NCBI GenBank assembly: GCA_014799675.1
Contig: JAAVHM010000159.1
Span: 1-5,776, forward strand
Direction: 5' to 3'
Length of the DNA: 5,776 nt
Origin: Ruminococcus sp.
Lineage (GTDB): Bacteria > Bacillota > Clostridia > Oscillospirales > Ruminococcaceae
Positions 4,782 to 5,776 of this stretch are shown piece by piece. Position 1 is the first letter of the stretch. Each line of letters starts with the position of its first letter. The translations under genes and the position numbers were made by a program. Below the pieces are notes generated by a model, which worked only from the letters and a program-made list of their open reading frames with translations, was not told the DNA's origin and searched no databases.

Positions 4782-5723
4782 ATGAAAAGAAAACATATTT
4801 ATTTGATAGCGGCAAACGCGGCTGCGCTGCTGTTTTTCCTGATAATGACAATTTTCTTTGCGCGGTTAAGGGATTCGCTTCCCGACCAGCAGGTGGCTTC
4901 GCGGTGGTCTGCGGACGAGCCTTACTCGCTGGTAAGCATTTACTCCGCAGGCAGCAGCCCTATGACTCTGAACGATATTTTTACCGCAAGGGTAAACGTT
5001 GAGAAAAAGCTTGTGGAAAATTCCATTGCCGCGGAAAAGGAAAACGCCCGCGTCTGGACGGACGCATTTTCCTCCGCGCAGGAGCTTATCACAGTTGACG
5101 CGGGAACGTCCACATCGGAGGCGAACCTTATAGTAACAGGCGGGGACTTTTCGATGTTCCACCCCATGGACTTTATTTACGGAAGCTTTTACAATGATGA
5201 TATGGTCATGAATGACAATGTTGTTATCGACGAAGTGCTTGCATGGCGTTTGTACGGCTCTTCAAACATTGTGGGGAAGCCTGTTCTGATAAACGGGAAA
5301 TACTATTTTGTTTCGGGAGTTTTCCGCCAGAGCGAAAACAAAAACATGGAAAAGGTCTACGGCGACAAGCCGAGGATATTCATGCCCTACAGCGGATACG
5401 ACATAATAAGTCCGGACAGGGCCGCGGAGTTTATATGCTACGAAGCCTGCCTGCCAAACGCGGTAAGCGGCTTTGGAAAAAGCATACTTACAGAGGCAAT
5501 GGCGCTTGAGGAAAACACCGACATGGTAATGGAAAATTCCACGCGGTACAGCCTTAAAAGCCGTTTCGGCATTATAAGAAATTTCGGTATGCGGTCGGTG
5601 GTGGACAGTCCCGTTTACTATCAGTACTGGGAAAACGCCGCAAGGATAACGGACGACAAGGCGGCTCTGCTGCTGGTAATGCAGGCTCTGGGACTTGCTC
5701 TGCCGATATGTACGGACGTTTAG
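4782..5723 (+). CDS. Membrane-anchored MacB-type periplasmic-core-domain protein lacking the FtsX permease module
   Basis: A 313-residue protein with one membrane helix at about 6-28, an extracytoplasmic domain (about 30-290) and a short hydrophobic end (about 294-309). The core matches the MacB periplasmic core domain: TGGDF (119-123), a YGSF turn, NVVIDEVLAWRLYGSSNIVGKPVLINGKYYFVSGVF read in parts over 146-181, and a final YWENAARI segment (282-289). MacB-type permeases continue into a three-helix FtsX domain, and that is absent. No ATPase motifs are present. The ATG at 4782 is preferred because GGTGAT (4773-4778) precedes it; in-frame upstream codons overlap the adaptor gene. The adaptor stop is 13 bp upstream, so the two are probably co-translated and act together. 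The C-terminus stops abruptly right after the second hydrophobic segment, and a one-base frameshift there is possible. I am sure of the domain type but not of its role. Confidence 0.78.
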   Translation: MKRKHIYLIAANAAALLFFLIMTIFFARLRDSLPDQQVASRWSADEPYSLVSIYSAGSSPMTLNDIFTARVNVEKKLVENSIAAEKENARVWTDAFSSAQELITVDAGTSTSEANLIVTGGDFSMFHPMDFIYGSFYNDDMVMNDNVVIDEVLAWRLYGSSNIVGKPVLINGKYYFVSGVFRQSENKNMEKVYGDKPRIFMPYSGYDIISPDRAAEFICYEACLPNAVSGFGKSILTEAMALEENTDMVMENSTRYSLKSRFGIIRNFGMRSVVDSPVYYQYWENAARITDDKAALLLVMQALGLALPICTDV

Positions 5724-5776
5724 TACTTCTGAAAGGTTATGAGAAACTGCAATAAGCTTGCATAAAAGGTTTTTGA
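5724..5776. other. Window edge after the core-domain gene
   Basis: This stretch has stops in all three + frames and no hairpin with a T-run, so I see no terminator. One + frame stays open from about 5699 to a TAA at 5753-5755 and would read YGRLVLLKGYEKLQ, a plausible basic tail after a membrane helix. The operon may continue beyond the window. Confidence 0.4.

Noticed and set aside
5243..5509. An 88-codon + strand open frame inside the core-domain gene
   Set aside because: It lies wholly within the MacB-like core in another frame, is Lys/Arg/Cys-rich and has no recognisable domain.

Overview
The window looks like chromosomal DNA from a low-to-mid GC Gram-positive anaerobe of the Clostridia, most likely an Oscillospiraceae/Ruminococcus-type organism. 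The grounds are AT-rich spacers, strong AGGAG and GGTGAT ribosome binding sites, frequent ATA isoleucine codons, a stand-alone small FeoA, sugar-type ABC permeases, and a membrane-anchored Gram-positive adaptor protein without a lipobox. The genus is an inference; no rRNA or marker gene is present.

Layout, all genes on the + strand. Bases 1-303 carry no gene that can be supported, but hold a small inverted repeat (225-237) and a stem-loop (259-285) just before the first ribosome binding site. A single-gene unit, feoA (304-543), follows and is closed by a strong intrinsic terminator (551-588). After an AT-rich spacer comes an extended -10 promoter (713-741) and a leader with a 9-bp stem-loop (775-805). 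A four-gene collinear set then fills the rest: a MalF/UgpA-type permease (826-1794), a MalG/UgpE-type permease (1787-2746, overlapping by 8 bp), a 57-bp spacer that is mostly a five-copy 7-bp tandem repeat (2745-2779), a HlyD/MacA-type adaptor with a very long coiled coil (2804-4768), and, 13 bp later, a protein with one N-terminal membrane helix and a MacB-type extracytoplasmic core domain (4782-5723). The window stops 53 bp after that gene.

How the genes may work together. The two permeases should form the heterodimeric membrane channel of a carbohydrate-type ABC importer; both keep the EAA loop that docks the ATPase. No substrate-binding protein or ATPase lies in the window, and the promoter sits directly before the first permease, so these parts are either downstream or encoded elsewhere (Firmicutes often share one MsmX-type ATPase). 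The adaptor and the core-domain protein are parts normally seen in MacA-MacB or YknXYZ-like export/stress systems. The joining of importer-type permeases with an export-type adaptor and an FtsX-less MacB-like protein in one apparent operon is the most unusual thing here. The adaptor's coiled coil, with its only proline at the exact centre, suggests a hairpin long enough to reach well into the cell wall.
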